Of a DNA stretch of 64,000 nucleotides, positions 34,702-43,145 are shown one piece after another. This DNA comes from Bacteroidota bacterium. Lineage in GTDB: Bacteria; Bacteroidota; Bacteroidia; Flavobacteriales; Weeksellaceae. The notes beneath the pieces are model-generated. The model made no database searches and was not told the origin of the DNA. It worked only from the letters and a program-made list of their open reading frames with translations. The stretch's first letter is position 1, and each line of letters opens with the position of its first letter. Both the position numbers and the translations under genes were made by a program. The stretch lies in contig JAEXBA010000056.1 of NCBI GenBank assembly GCA_023457935.1, forward strand, positions 1-64,000, written 5' to 3'.

Positions 34702-35133
34702 GTTATGAGTTAGGAATTATGGGTTAAGAGTAAAAGCATTGTCGGGAAAAAGAGCTTTGAATTTGCAGTTTCTATTGTAAGATTCTATCAGAATTTTTCC
34801 ACTGTTAAGAAGGAATATGTAATTTAAAATCAGCTTCTCCGGTCAGGAACTTCAGTAGGTGCAAATGTTAGAGAAGCGGAGAATGCACAAAGTAAAATGG
34901 ATTCATCCACAAATTTGCAATAGCTCAGAAAGAATGTGATGAAACTATTTACTGGCTTGAATTACTTTTTGAAACTGACTATATTACAAAAGAAGAATTT
35001 AATCTTCTGAAAAACAATGCAGATGAAATACTGAAAATAATCAGAAGTATAATCCTCACAACAAAAGAGAACCTTAAGAAAAACTCATAACTCATAACTC
35101 ATAACTCATCATTCATAATTCATAACTCATAGC
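34702..35133 (+). repeat. Inverted-repeat-bounded cassette C with a decayed four-helix-bundle gene
   Basis: An arm at 34702-34723 is an inverted copy of 35112-35133 (18 of 22 positions match). Together with a longer run of CATAACT heptamers (35082-35150) it encloses the pseudogene. As at cassettes A and B, the unit fills a gap between two unrelated genes (aminotransferase and kdsB), and the purine-rich arm is 5' of the gene. Confidence 0.6.
34726..35090 (+). pseudogene. Decayed four-helix-bundle protein gene (copy C)
   Basis: In the plus-strand frames the sequence reads as a different branch of the IVS-protein family: SIVGKKSFEFAVSIVRFYQ, then NQLLRSGTSVGANVREAENA, then, after one lost T near 34902, FAIAQKECDETIYWLELLF and TKEEFNLLKNNADEILKII, ending at TAA 35088-35090. 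Damage is threefold: no start codon in frame, an in-frame TAA just before NQLL, and a single-base deletion in the expected KMDFIHKF segment. The order and spacing of the motifs fit a whole gene, so this is a recent loss. Confidence 0.8.
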
Positions 35134-35150
35134 TCATCATTCATAACTCC
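35082..35150 (+). repeat. CATAACT heptamer array
   Basis: Tandem, partly degenerate CATAACT units with CATAATT and CATCATT variants occupy the 3' flank of the pseudogene up to 5 bp before kdsB. The same unit builds the tracts at 8501-8668 and 54061-54200. Confidence 0.75.
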
Positions 35151-35154
35151 TGAA

Positions 35155-35892
35155 ATGAAAACAATAGCAGTAATACCTGCAAGATACGAAGCATCAAGGT
35201 TTCCCGGTAAACTGATGGAAAAACTTGGTGAGAAAACCGTAATCTCCACAACGTATGACAATGTGGTGGAAACAAACCTTTTTGATGAAGTTTTTGTAGC
35301 AACCGATTCTGAAATTATTTTTGAAGAAATCACCAGAAACGGCGGCAAAGCAGTAATGACCGGAAAACACGAAACCGGAAGCGACAGAATTGCTGAAGCC
35401 GTAAAAAATATCAGCTGCGATATTGTCGTAAATGTTCAGGGAGATGAACCTTTCCTGAAAACCGAACCTTTGAAGCAGCTAATTGATGTTTTCAGCGATG
35501 ATATCCAGAAAGAGATTTCCCTCGCTTCATTAAAAATAAAAATCAAGAACGTCGACGAAATTCAGAATCCTAACATTGTAAAAGTTATTACTGACAATAA
35601 TGGTTTTGCGCTGTATTTCAGCCGTTCTGTAATTCCGTTTCCGCGCGAAATTCATCCTGATGTAGAATATTTCCGCCATATCGGCGTTTATGCTTTCAGA
35701 AAAGATGCTTTGCTCAGGTTTTCTGAACTTCCGATGAAGCCACTGGAAATCTCAGAAAAAATTGAATGTATCCGTTATCTGGAATACGGTATGAAAATAA
35801 AAATGGTGGAAACCGAATTCGTTGGAGTAGGAATTGACGTTCCCGAAGATCTGGATAAAGCACGCGAAATTCTGAACAATAAAATATGGTAG
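35155..35892 (+). CDS. kdsB: 3-deoxy-manno-octulosonate cytidylyltransferase
   Basis: A 245-residue enzyme that activates Kdo as CMP-Kdo for LPS assembly. It shows [20 protein letters not shown] at the N-terminus, [11 protein letters not shown] and [10 protein letters not shown], the classic CMP-sugar synthetase motifs. The other Kdo enzyme in the window, KdsA, is at 50872. Length normal. The heptamer array ends 4 bp before its ATG. Confidence 0.95.
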   Translation: MKTIAVIPARYEASRFPGKLMEKLGEKTVISTTYDNVVETNLFDEVFVATDSEIIFEEITRNGGKAVMTGKHETGSDRIAEAVKNISCDIVVNVQGDEPFLKTEPLKQLIDVFSDDIQKEISLASLKIKIKNVDEIQNPNIVKVITDNNGFALYFSRSVIPFPREIHPDVEYFRHIGVYAFRKDALLRFSELPMKPLEISEKIECIRYLEYGMKIKMVETEFVGVGIDVPEDLDKAREILNNKIW

Positions 35893-35958
35893 CATTTTTG
35901 AACTGCAGGAACATGCAATGTTCACAAAAATTTTATCTTTGAACCCTAAACTGATTTA

Positions 35959-36621
35959 ATGAAAAAGATTCTGTTCGTCATCACCTTATTTTTAACCCAA
36001 CTTGCTTTTGCGCAGACAGCCAAAGAAATCATAGAAAAAAACATTGAACTTTCGGGCGGACTAACCAACTGGAAACTTCTGAACTCCGTGAATCTTCAGG
36101 GAAAAGTTACTTTGGGCATCAACGATGAATATCCGATCAGGATTTATCAGGCAAGGCCGAATCTTACCAAAACTTCCATTATCATCAACAATAAAGAAAC
36201 AGCTATTGAAGGGTTCGACGGAAAGAAAGGTTACGCAATGAATTACGCCATCAATAAACTTCAGGAATATCCGAATTATGTAGCCGAAAATTTTGACAAC
36301 GATTTTATCGACTGGGAAAGCAAAGGTTTTGAAGCTACGCTTTTGGGCAAGGAAAAAATCGGAAATGTAGAAACCTATAAGGTGGAACTCACCAAAAACG
36401 TGAATAAAACTGTCTATTATTTCGACACCAAAAGTTTTATGTTAGTGCGTGAAGTAAAGAAGGATGAAACGTTGAATTACAGCGAGTACCGCAAAGTCGG
36501 GAAGCTTCTTTTTCCGTACCGGATTGAAAGTTCATCGCCTAAAAAGGACGGCGATTACGTAATGCTGCTGAACAAGATTGAGACCAATAAAGTATTTCCG
36601 GCCAACACTTTTAAATTTTAA
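35959..36621 (+). CDS. LolA-like periplasmic protein
   Basis: A 220-residue secreted protein with signal MKKILFVITLFLTQLAFAQ. The beta-rich body with LQGKVTLGINDEYPIRIYQARP and KSFMLVREVKKDETLNYSEYR resembles the LolA/outer membrane lipoprotein-sorting fold. Whether it carries lipoproteins or lipids is unknown. It lies 4 bp before the glutathione peroxidase gene. Confidence 0.7.
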   Translation: MKKILFVITLFLTQLAFAQTAKEIIEKNIELSGGLTNWKLLNSVNLQGKVTLGINDEYPIRIYQARPNLTKTSIIINNKETAIEGFDGKKGYAMNYAINKLQEYPNYVAENFDNDFIDWESKGFEATLLGKEKIGNVETYKVELTKNVNKTVYYFDTKSFMLVREVKKDETLNYSEYRKVGKLLFPYRIESSSPKKDGDYVMLLNKIETNKVFPANTFKF

Positions 36622-36624
36622 GAC

Positions 36625-37200
36625 ATGAAAAAGATTTTTGTATTTTTATTATCGGCTGTGGCCATTTTTCAGAGCTGCAACGGACAGAAAAGTGAAACTT
36701 CTAAAGCAAAGACACAGGAACTGATGGGAAAAACTATTTACGACTATAAAGTGGAATCGCTGGATGGCGGAGAAATTAACTTCGCTGATTTTAAAGGCAA
36801 AAAAATCATGATTGTAAATACAGCTTCCGAATGCGGTTTTACGCCTCAGTATGCGGACTTGGAAACACTTTCAAAAGAATATCGGGACAAACTGGTGGTG
36901 GTTGGTTTTCCGGCGAACAATTTTGGCGGTCAGGAACCGGGAAGTAATGAGGAAATCGCCACTTTCTGTCAGAAAAACTATGGCGTCACTTTTCCGATGG
37001 CCGCGAAGGTTTCTGTGAAAGGAGACGACATTGCGCCCATCTTTAAATACCTCACTGAAAAGGAACTGAATGGCGTGAAAAATTCTTCAATCATGTGGAA
37101 TTTCACCAAATTTCTGATTGACGAAAACGGAAAACTGATTGACAGTTATGTGAGTACAACGAAACCGACTTCGGAATCGATTACAAAACATCTGAAATAA
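36625..37200 (+). CDS. Glutathione peroxidase-family lipoprotein
   Basis: A 191-residue protein with a lipoprotein signal (Cys18 in AIFQSCNGQ) and a GPx domain. The peroxidatic residue is Cys70 (not selenocysteine) in NTASECGFTPQY, followed by FPANNFGGQEPGS with the expected Gln and WNFTKFLID with Trp, completing the catalytic set. It should reduce hydroperoxides in the periplasm with a thiol partner such as thioredoxin. Most bacterial GPx proteins are cytoplasmic, so the lipid anchor is notable. Confidence 0.9.
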   Translation: MKKIFVFLLSAVAIFQSCNGQKSETSKAKTQELMGKTIYDYKVESLDGGEINFADFKGKKIMIVNTASECGFTPQYADLETLSKEYRDKLVVVGFPANNFGGQEPGSNEEIATFCQKNYGVTFPMAAKVSVKGDDIAPIFKYLTEKELNGVKNSSIMWNFTKFLIDENGKLIDSYVSTTKPTSESITKHLK

Positions 37201-37227
37201 AACCGTTTAATAAAACGTTGGATTTAT

Positions 37228-37271
37228 TGCCACGAATGCACGAATGAAAAAAAATTAGTGCATTCGTGGCA
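37228..37271 (+). terminator. REP-like hairpin after the glutathione peroxidase gene
   Basis: A perfect 14-bp inverted repeat, TGCCACGAATGCAC (37228-37241) with its complement at 37258-37271, is followed by seven T residues. It could end the GPx transcript and is also the first element of the downstream repeat array. Confidence 0.65.
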
Positions 37272-37468
37272 TTTTTTTATCTGTAATTTTTGAAATTTAT
37301 TTTGACTAAAAGAAACCTTTAATACACAAGATTCACGGCCACTTTTAAATATTAGTGCATTCGTGGCATTTTTTATCTGTAATCTTTGAGTTTTGTTTGA
37401 GTAAAAGAAGCTTTTAACACAGAAGATTCACGGCCACTTTTAAATATTAGTGCATTCATGGCCATTCA
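37254..37468. repeat. Tandem 95-97 bp direct repeats (about 2.3 copies)
   Basis: Units starting ATTAGTGCATTCGTGGC occur at 37254, 37351 and 37446 (last one truncated). Each unit holds ATTCACGGCCACTTTTAAAT and TTTTTATCTGTAAT, and each start has the GTGCATTCGTGGC motif that pairs with 37228-37241. The array ends directly at the stop codon of the minus-strand gene (37469). It is noncoding. Confidence 0.8.
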
Positions 37469-38125
37469 TCATTCCTGGCCTTTTTCCGCAAAACTGAAAA
37501 TATTTCCCAGTTTTATTTTGGAATATCCGTTGGATTTTATTTTGGACGAATTCACCATTGCCTGTGCCAAAACATCGGTTGGCAAAGGTTTCTGGCTTTC
37601 GCATACGCCCAGTTTATTCACAAATTTGATGATTTTTCCGCCCAGAACTTCGCCTTTTCTCTCAGAATCTTTTCTGTCGAGCATTCCCGGCTGGAAAATC
37701 GTCATTTTATTGAAATGCAGATTCTTCACTTCCTGCTCCAGTTCGCCTTTCATTTTGGAATAAAAAATCTTCGAATCCGGATTGGCGCCGTAAGATGAAA
37801 CCAGAACATAATCTTCCACATTATTTTCTTTAGCGGCTTTGGCGAAATTCAGCTGATAATCAAAGTCCACTTTTCGCTGTGCTTCCTTGCTTCCTGCATC
37901 TTTCAGTGTAGTTCCGAGGCACGAAAAAGCAACATCGCCTTTCACCAGATCTTTCCAGGAATCCTGATTTTCAAAATCGACGACATGGGCTTTCAGTTTT
38001 TCATTTTCGATATCCAAAGGCCGGCGGACAAAAGCGTGAACTTCTTCAAACTCGTTATCGTGAAGCAGTTTATTCACCAAATCTTTTCCGGTTGCGCCGG
38101 TTGCGCCTATAATTAAAGCTTTCAT
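37469..38125 (-). CDS. NAD(P)-binding atypical short-chain dehydrogenase (epimerase-like)
   Basis: About 218 residues from MKALIIGATGATGKDLV; an upstream start would add a nonconserved 20-residue leader. The Rossmann motif is GATGATGKDL, followed by FVRRPLD and the SSYGANPDSKIFYSKMKGELE block with the YxxxK-like pair. It resembles HTATIP2/YwnB-type oxidoreductases. Substrate unknown. Its stop abuts the repeat array. Confidence 0.85.
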   Translation of the reverse strand: MKALIIGATGATGKDLVNKLLHDNEFEEVHAFVRRPLDIENEKLKAHVVDFENQDSWKDLVKGDVAFSCLGTTLKDAGSKEAQRKVDFDYQLNFAKAAKENNVEDYVLVSSYGANPDSKIFYSKMKGELEQEVKNLHFNKMTIFQPGMLDRKDSERKGEVLGGKIIKFVNKLGVCESQKPLPTDVLAQAMVNSSKIKSNGYSKIKLGNIFSFAEKGQE

Positions 38126-38159
38126 TGCTTTTTGTTTAAAATTTATCAAATAAATATAA

Positions 38160-38167
38160 TAAATTTG
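38160..38167 (+). promoter_or_regulatory. Promoter -7 box of the MmcQ/YjbR gene
   Basis: TAAATTTG matches TAnnTTTG 36 bp before the ATG. It lies in the 77-bp space between divergent starts. Confidence 0.5.
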
Positions 38168-38202
38168 AGGACTACTCGAAAACAATTGATCAACTTTCTC
38201 TC

Positions 38203-38556
38203 ATGGAAATTCAGGAAATACTGGAATACTGTTCCGCAAAAAAGGGTGTAGAAGAAACCTTTCCGTTCGATCAGGAAACGCTTGTACTGAAGGTTGGCGG
38301 CAAAATGTTTGTGCTGATTCCTTTGGAAAAACATCCGTTAACCATCAGCTTAAAAACCGATCCGGAATGGAGTGAAGAACTGCGCGAACAGCATCCGCAG
38401 ATTGAAGGCGCTTATCACATGAACAAAACACACTGGAATTCTGTAGTTTGTGAAGGTTTAAGACGGGAACTGATTCTGAAAATGATTGATCAGTCGTATG
38501 ACTTGATTTTTAATTCGCTGACAAAGAAAATGCAGACGCAGGTATTGGAATCGTAA
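38203..38556 (+). CDS. MmcQ/YjbR-family protein
   Basis: A 117-residue protein with the family pattern GVEETFPFDQETLVLKVGGKMFVLI, LKTDPEWSEELREQHPQI and HMNKTHWNSV. Members have a double-wing fold and are thought to bind DNA or small ligands. The cellular role is unknown. It is convergent with ribF, with 3 bp between stops. Confidence 0.88.
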   Translation: MEIQEILEYCSAKKGVEETFPFDQETLVLKVGGKMFVLIPLEKHPLTISLKTDPEWSEELREQHPQIEGAYHMNKTHWNSVVCEGLRRELILKMIDQSYDLIFNSLTKKMQTQVLES

Positions 38557-38559
38557 ATT

Positions 38560-39480
38560 TTAATGGAAGAAAGCTTCCGTCTTTCTTTTATCTTCATCCA
38601 GCCGTTCAATCAGCTTTTCCAAAGATTCAAACTTAATTTCTTCGTGAAGAAACTCACGGAAGTTGACAGTAATTTCTTCTCCGTAAATATCTTCATCAAA
38701 ATCGAGAATATAAACTTCGGTTGTTAAAGAATCGCCGTTAACAGTAGGATTGGTTCCAATGCTCAGCATTCCTTTATGCCGCTGATTTTTCACGAAAACA
38801 TCTACGATATAGGCGCCTTTTTTCGGTAATAGCTTATTGGAATCAACCTTAATATTCGCGGTAGGATAGCCGATGGTTCTTCCGAGTTTTTTGCCGTCCA
38901 CAACAGTTCCCGAAACAGGGTAGCGGTAACCCAGCATTTCATTGGCTTCCCGAATTTTTCCGTCCAAAAGAGCATTTCTGATTTTGGTGGATGAAATATG
39001 ATCGTTGTGAATGTTCACCGCTTCCATCTGTTCCACTTCAAAACCAAGTTCGGGCGCCAGTTTTTCAAGAAGGTTATAATTTCCACTGCGGTTTTTGCCA
39101 AAAACATGGTCGTATCCAATAATCAGATACTTAACATTGAGTTTTTCCACCAGAATCTGCCGTACAAATTCTTCGCCGCTAAGATTCCGGAATTCCTCGT
39201 TGAACGACTGCAGAAAAAGATAATGAACGCCGTACTCTTCAATCAGATCAGATTTTTCATCAATTGTATTAAGAAGTTTTAAATCGTCGTTCGGATTAAA
39301 CACCAAACGCGGATGCGGCCAGAACGTAAGAATAGCAGGCTTGAGGGTTTTAGTTTCAGCAATTCTTGCAATTTCACGAATAATACTTTGGTGTCCGCGG
39401 TGAACGCCGTCGAACATTCCAAGGGAAAGCGCTAATGGTGTTTTGCTGGTATAGCTGTTTAAATCGGTGTAAACCTTCAT
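38560..39480 (-). CDS. ribF: Bifunctional riboflavin kinase / FAD synthetase
   Basis: About 306 residues from MKVYTDLNSYTSKTPLA; the longer frame to 39552 lacks support. The N-terminal FAD synthetase domain has GMFDGVHRGHQ (HxGH class). The C-terminal riboflavin kinase has GRTIGYPTANIKVD with the PTAN motif. It makes FMN and FAD. Those cofactors serve the acyl-CoA dehydrogenase and reductase in this window. Confidence 0.93.
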   Translation of the reverse strand: MKVYTDLNSYTSKTPLALSLGMFDGVHRGHQSIIREIARIAETKTLKPAILTFWPHPRLVFNPNDDLKLLNTIDEKSDLIEEYGVHYLFLQSFNEEFRNLSGEEFVRQILVEKLNVKYLIIGYDHVFGKNRSGNYNLLEKLAPELGFEVEQMEAVNIHNDHISSTKIRNALLDGKIREANEMLGYRYPVSGTVVDGKKLGRTIGYPTANIKVDSNKLLPKKGAYIVDVFVKNQRHKGMLSIGTNPTVNGDSLTTEVYILDFDEDIYGEEITVNFREFLHEEIKFESLEKLIERLDEDKRKTEAFFH

Positions 39481-39630
39481 GAAATCGTGCCGGAAATAAG
39501 AAAGCGCAAAAATACGATTTTTTGCAGAACTGCTTTTCAGTAATCCGATCATTTCAAACTCCTGAAGAAACCAAATTCTAAAACCTGATTTCTGTCACAA
39601 AAAATATGATAAAAATCTTTTTTTAGCAGA

Positions 39631-41190
<1,560 letters not shown>

Positions 41191-41195
41191 ATTTT

Positions 41196-41236
41196 AATGC
41201 TTTACGCCTAAAGCCTAAAGCCTAAAGCTAAAAAAT
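41196..41236 (+). repeat. GCCTAAA heptamer repeat between atpD and atpC
   Basis: Three tandem GCCTAAA units follow GCTTTAC, so the tract can fold as GCTTTA-CGCC-TAAAGC. It occupies most of the 46-bp gap between two genes that must be made in 3:1 ratio. Confidence 0.7.
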
Positions 41237-41518
41237 ATGAACATTAAAATATTAACTCCGGAATTTGTGGTTTTTGACGGTGAAGTAAGTTCAGTTTTAC
41301 TTCCCGGAAAAAACGGTGATTTCCACATCAAGAAAGATCACGCTGCCATTGTTGCCTCTTTGATCAACGGAAAAATTAAGGTTTTTACGAATTCGATTGA
41401 TGAGCAGTACGCAGATAAATTCAAGAAAGAGAACGAAAAAGAAAGCGTTTATTCTTTTAAGATTAAAAGTGGAGTGGTGGAATTCAACCATAATAAGGGA
41501 ATTATTTTAGCTGAGTGA
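41237..41518 (+). CDS. atpC: F1F0 ATP synthase epsilon subunit
   Basis: A 93-residue protein with the beta-sandwich start MNIKILTPEFVVFDGEVSSVLLPGKNGDFHIKKDHAAIVASL. It is shorter than the usual 130 residues because the C-terminal helical hairpin, which inhibits ATPase activity in many bacteria, is missing. Short forms are common in the Bacteroidota. It follows atpD. Confidence 0.93.
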   Translation: MNIKILTPEFVVFDGEVSSVLLPGKNGDFHIKKDHAAIVASLINGKIKVFTNSIDEQYADKFKKENEKESVYSFKIKSGVVEFNHNKGIILAE

Positions 41519-41540
41519 CTGAGCCCAGCTGAAGAAAATA

Positions 41541-41576
41541 AAAAAGAAGCTCCTGAAAAATAGGAGCTTCTTTTTT
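41541..41576. terminator. Terminator of atpD-atpC (bidirectional)
   Basis: GAAGCTCCT (41546-41554) pairs with AGGAGCTTC (41562-41570), followed by T6 and preceded by A5. It also can end a minus-strand transcript of the micro-ORF, whose stop codon lies at its outer edge. Confidence 0.9.
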
Positions 41577-41652
41577 ATACTAAACCTAATCCTCCGGCAA
41601 TTCCCAATGCAGCCGAGAGATAAGCAATGCATTTCCAACAGTTGAGTCTCAT
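41575..41652 (-). CDS. Micro-ORF, 25 residues, possible small membrane peptide
   Basis: ATG at 41650-41652 (complement) to TAA 41575-41577 encodes MRLNCWKCIAYLSAALGIAG followed by GLGLV: a CxxC-type pair (Cys5, Cys8) and a hydrophobic, Gly/Ala-rich segment. It sits alone between the terminators 41541-41576 and 41704-41731, so it could be its own transcript. A purine-rich AAAAGATAAATAAG lies directly before the ATG. I know of no named family; a chance ORF is possible. Confidence 0.4.
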   Translation of the reverse strand: MRLNCWKCIAYLSAALGIAGGLGLV

Positions 41653-41703
41653 CTTATTTATCTTTTAATTGTTGTAACTATTGTGCTGCAAAATTGAGTC
41701 CAC

Positions 41704-41731
41704 AAAAAAACCGTCTGAGAATTTCAGACGG
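41704..41731 (-). terminator. Terminator after the AOS-family gene
   Basis: CCGTCTGA (41711-41718) pairs with TCAGACGG (41724-41731) and is followed on the minus strand by seven T residues (complement of 41704-41710). Confidence 0.88.
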
Positions 41732-41752
41732 TTTTATTATTGATTAAACCAA

Positions 41753-43027
41753 TTACAGTTCTTTAAAATGAAGGTTGTTTTCTTCAAGATATTTTGCGGC
41801 CTGATCTCTGTAGTGACCGTTTACAAGCTTGTCATGAATCGCTTCAAAAGCAGCAAGCGTTTCATTGATTTCGGCATCTGTATGAGAAGCGGTCGGAATC
41901 AGTCTCAAAAGAATCATTCCTTTTGGAATTACCGGGTAAACTACTACCGACGTGAAAATTCCGAAGTTTTCTCTGAGATCTTTCACCAGAAGTGTTGCCT
42001 CAACAGGAGAACCTTTCATCATTACAGGCGTAACGCAGGTATTTGAATTTCCAAGGTCGAAACCTCTTTCTTTCAGTCCGTTCTGCAGTTTGTGTACGTT
42101 TTCCCAAAGTTTCGCTTTGATTTCCGGTCTTGTTCTTAGAAGTTCCAGACGTTTCAAACCACCTAAAACCATCGGCATTGTGAGTGATTTTGCAAAAATC
42201 TGAGAACGCAGATTGAATTTCAGATATCTTATTACGTCCGCATTTCCGGCGATAAACGCTCCGAAACCGGCCATGGATTTTGCAAAAGTAGAGAAGTAAA
42301 CATCAATATCGTCCTGGCAGCCCTGTTCTTCACCGGCGCCGGCTCCTGTTTTACCCAGTGTACCGAAACCGTGTGCATCATCCACAAGAAGACGGAATTT
42401 ATACTGCGGTTTGAAAGCGGCAATCTCTTTAATTTTGCCCTGCTGTCCGGTCATTCCGAAAACACCTTCTGTAACCACAAGGATTCCGCCGCCGTTTTCT
42501 TCAGCCACTTTCTGTGCACGCTTGATGTTCTTCTCGAAGCTGGCCATATCATTATGACGGTACATGAAGCTTTTTCCCATGTGAAGACGAACACCGTCTA
42601 CAATACAGGCATGAGAATCCGAATCATAAACAATCACATCATGACGGGAAACCAAGGCATCAATAGTGGAAACCATTCCCTGATAACCGAAGTTCAAAAG
42701 ATAAGCCGATTCTTTGCTGACGAAATCTGCCAGTTCTCTTTCCAGCTGTAAATGCTGATCAGTTTCACCGGACATTGCTCTTGCTCCCATCGGGTAGAAC
42801 ATTCCGTATTCTGCAGCAGCATCCGCATCCGCTTTTTTTACTTCCGGATGGTTGCAGAGTCCAAGATAATCGTTGGCACTCCAGAAAATCACTTCTCTTC
42901 CCTGAAACTTCATTCTCGGGCCAATTGGGCCTTCAAGACGAGGGAAAATAAAATATCCTTCAGCATAATCCGCAAACTGGCCCAGTGGACCCGGATTTTC
43001 TTTTATTCTGTCAAAAATATCACGCAT
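41753..43027 (-). CDS. AOS-family PLP enzyme, probable cysteate acyltransferase (capnine synthesis)
   Basis: A 424-residue alpha-oxoamine synthase. PLP sites are His139 in DSDSHACIVDGVRLHMG, Asp216 and His219 in LLVDDAHGFGTLGKTGAG, and Schiff-base Lys250 in STFAKSMAG. The family joins an amino acid with an acyl thioester, releasing CO2. In Flavobacterium and Chryseobacterium such an enzyme joins cysteate with a fatty acyl chain to start sulfonolipid synthesis; the adjacent CysK-like gene would supply cysteate. The alternative is glycine C-acetyltransferase or serine palmitoyltransferase. It has its own -7 box at 43063-43070. Confidence 0.8.
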   Translation of the reverse strand: MRDIFDRIKENPGPLGQFADYAEGYFIFPRLEGPIGPRMKFQGREVIFWSANDYLGLCNHPEVKKADADAAAEYGMFYPMGARAMSGETDQHLQLERELADFVSKESAYLLNFGYQGMVSTIDALVSRHDVIVYDSDSHACIVDGVRLHMGKSFMYRHNDMASFEKNIKRAQKVAEENGGGILVVTEGVFGMTGQQGKIKEIAAFKPQYKFRLLVDDAHGFGTLGKTGAGAGEEQGCQDDIDVYFSTFAKSMAGFGAFIAGNADVIRYLKFNLRSQIFAKSLTMPMVLGGLKRLELLRTRPEIKAKLWENVHKLQNGLKERGFDLGNSNTCVTPVMMKGSPVEATLLVKDLRENFGIFTSVVVYPVIPKGMILLRLIPTASHTDAEINETLAAFEAIHDKLVNGHYRDQAAKYLEENNLHFKEL

Positions 43028-43062
43028 ATAATATGGTTGTTTTCTAATTTAAATTGAACACG

Positions 43063-43070
43063 CAAAGTTA
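43063..43070 (-). promoter_or_regulatory. Promoter -7 box of the AOS-family gene
   Basis: On the minus strand TAACTTTG matches TAnnTTTG, 36 bp before the ATG and downstream of the CysK-like gene's terminator. Confidence 0.6.
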
Positions 43071-43090
43071 ACCAAATTCTTACTAATAAA

Positions 43091-43121
43091 AAAGACCTTT
43101 GAGCAATGCTGAAAGGTCTTT
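43091..43121 (-). terminator. Terminator after the CysK-like gene
   Basis: AAAGACCTTT (43091-43100) pairs with AAAGGTCTTT (43112-43121), followed on the minus strand by more T residues. The CysK-like gene and the AOS gene are thus adjacent but separate units, unless the terminator is leaky. Confidence 0.8.
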
Positions 43122-43145
43122 ACTGTTATGAAAAATATCATTTTT

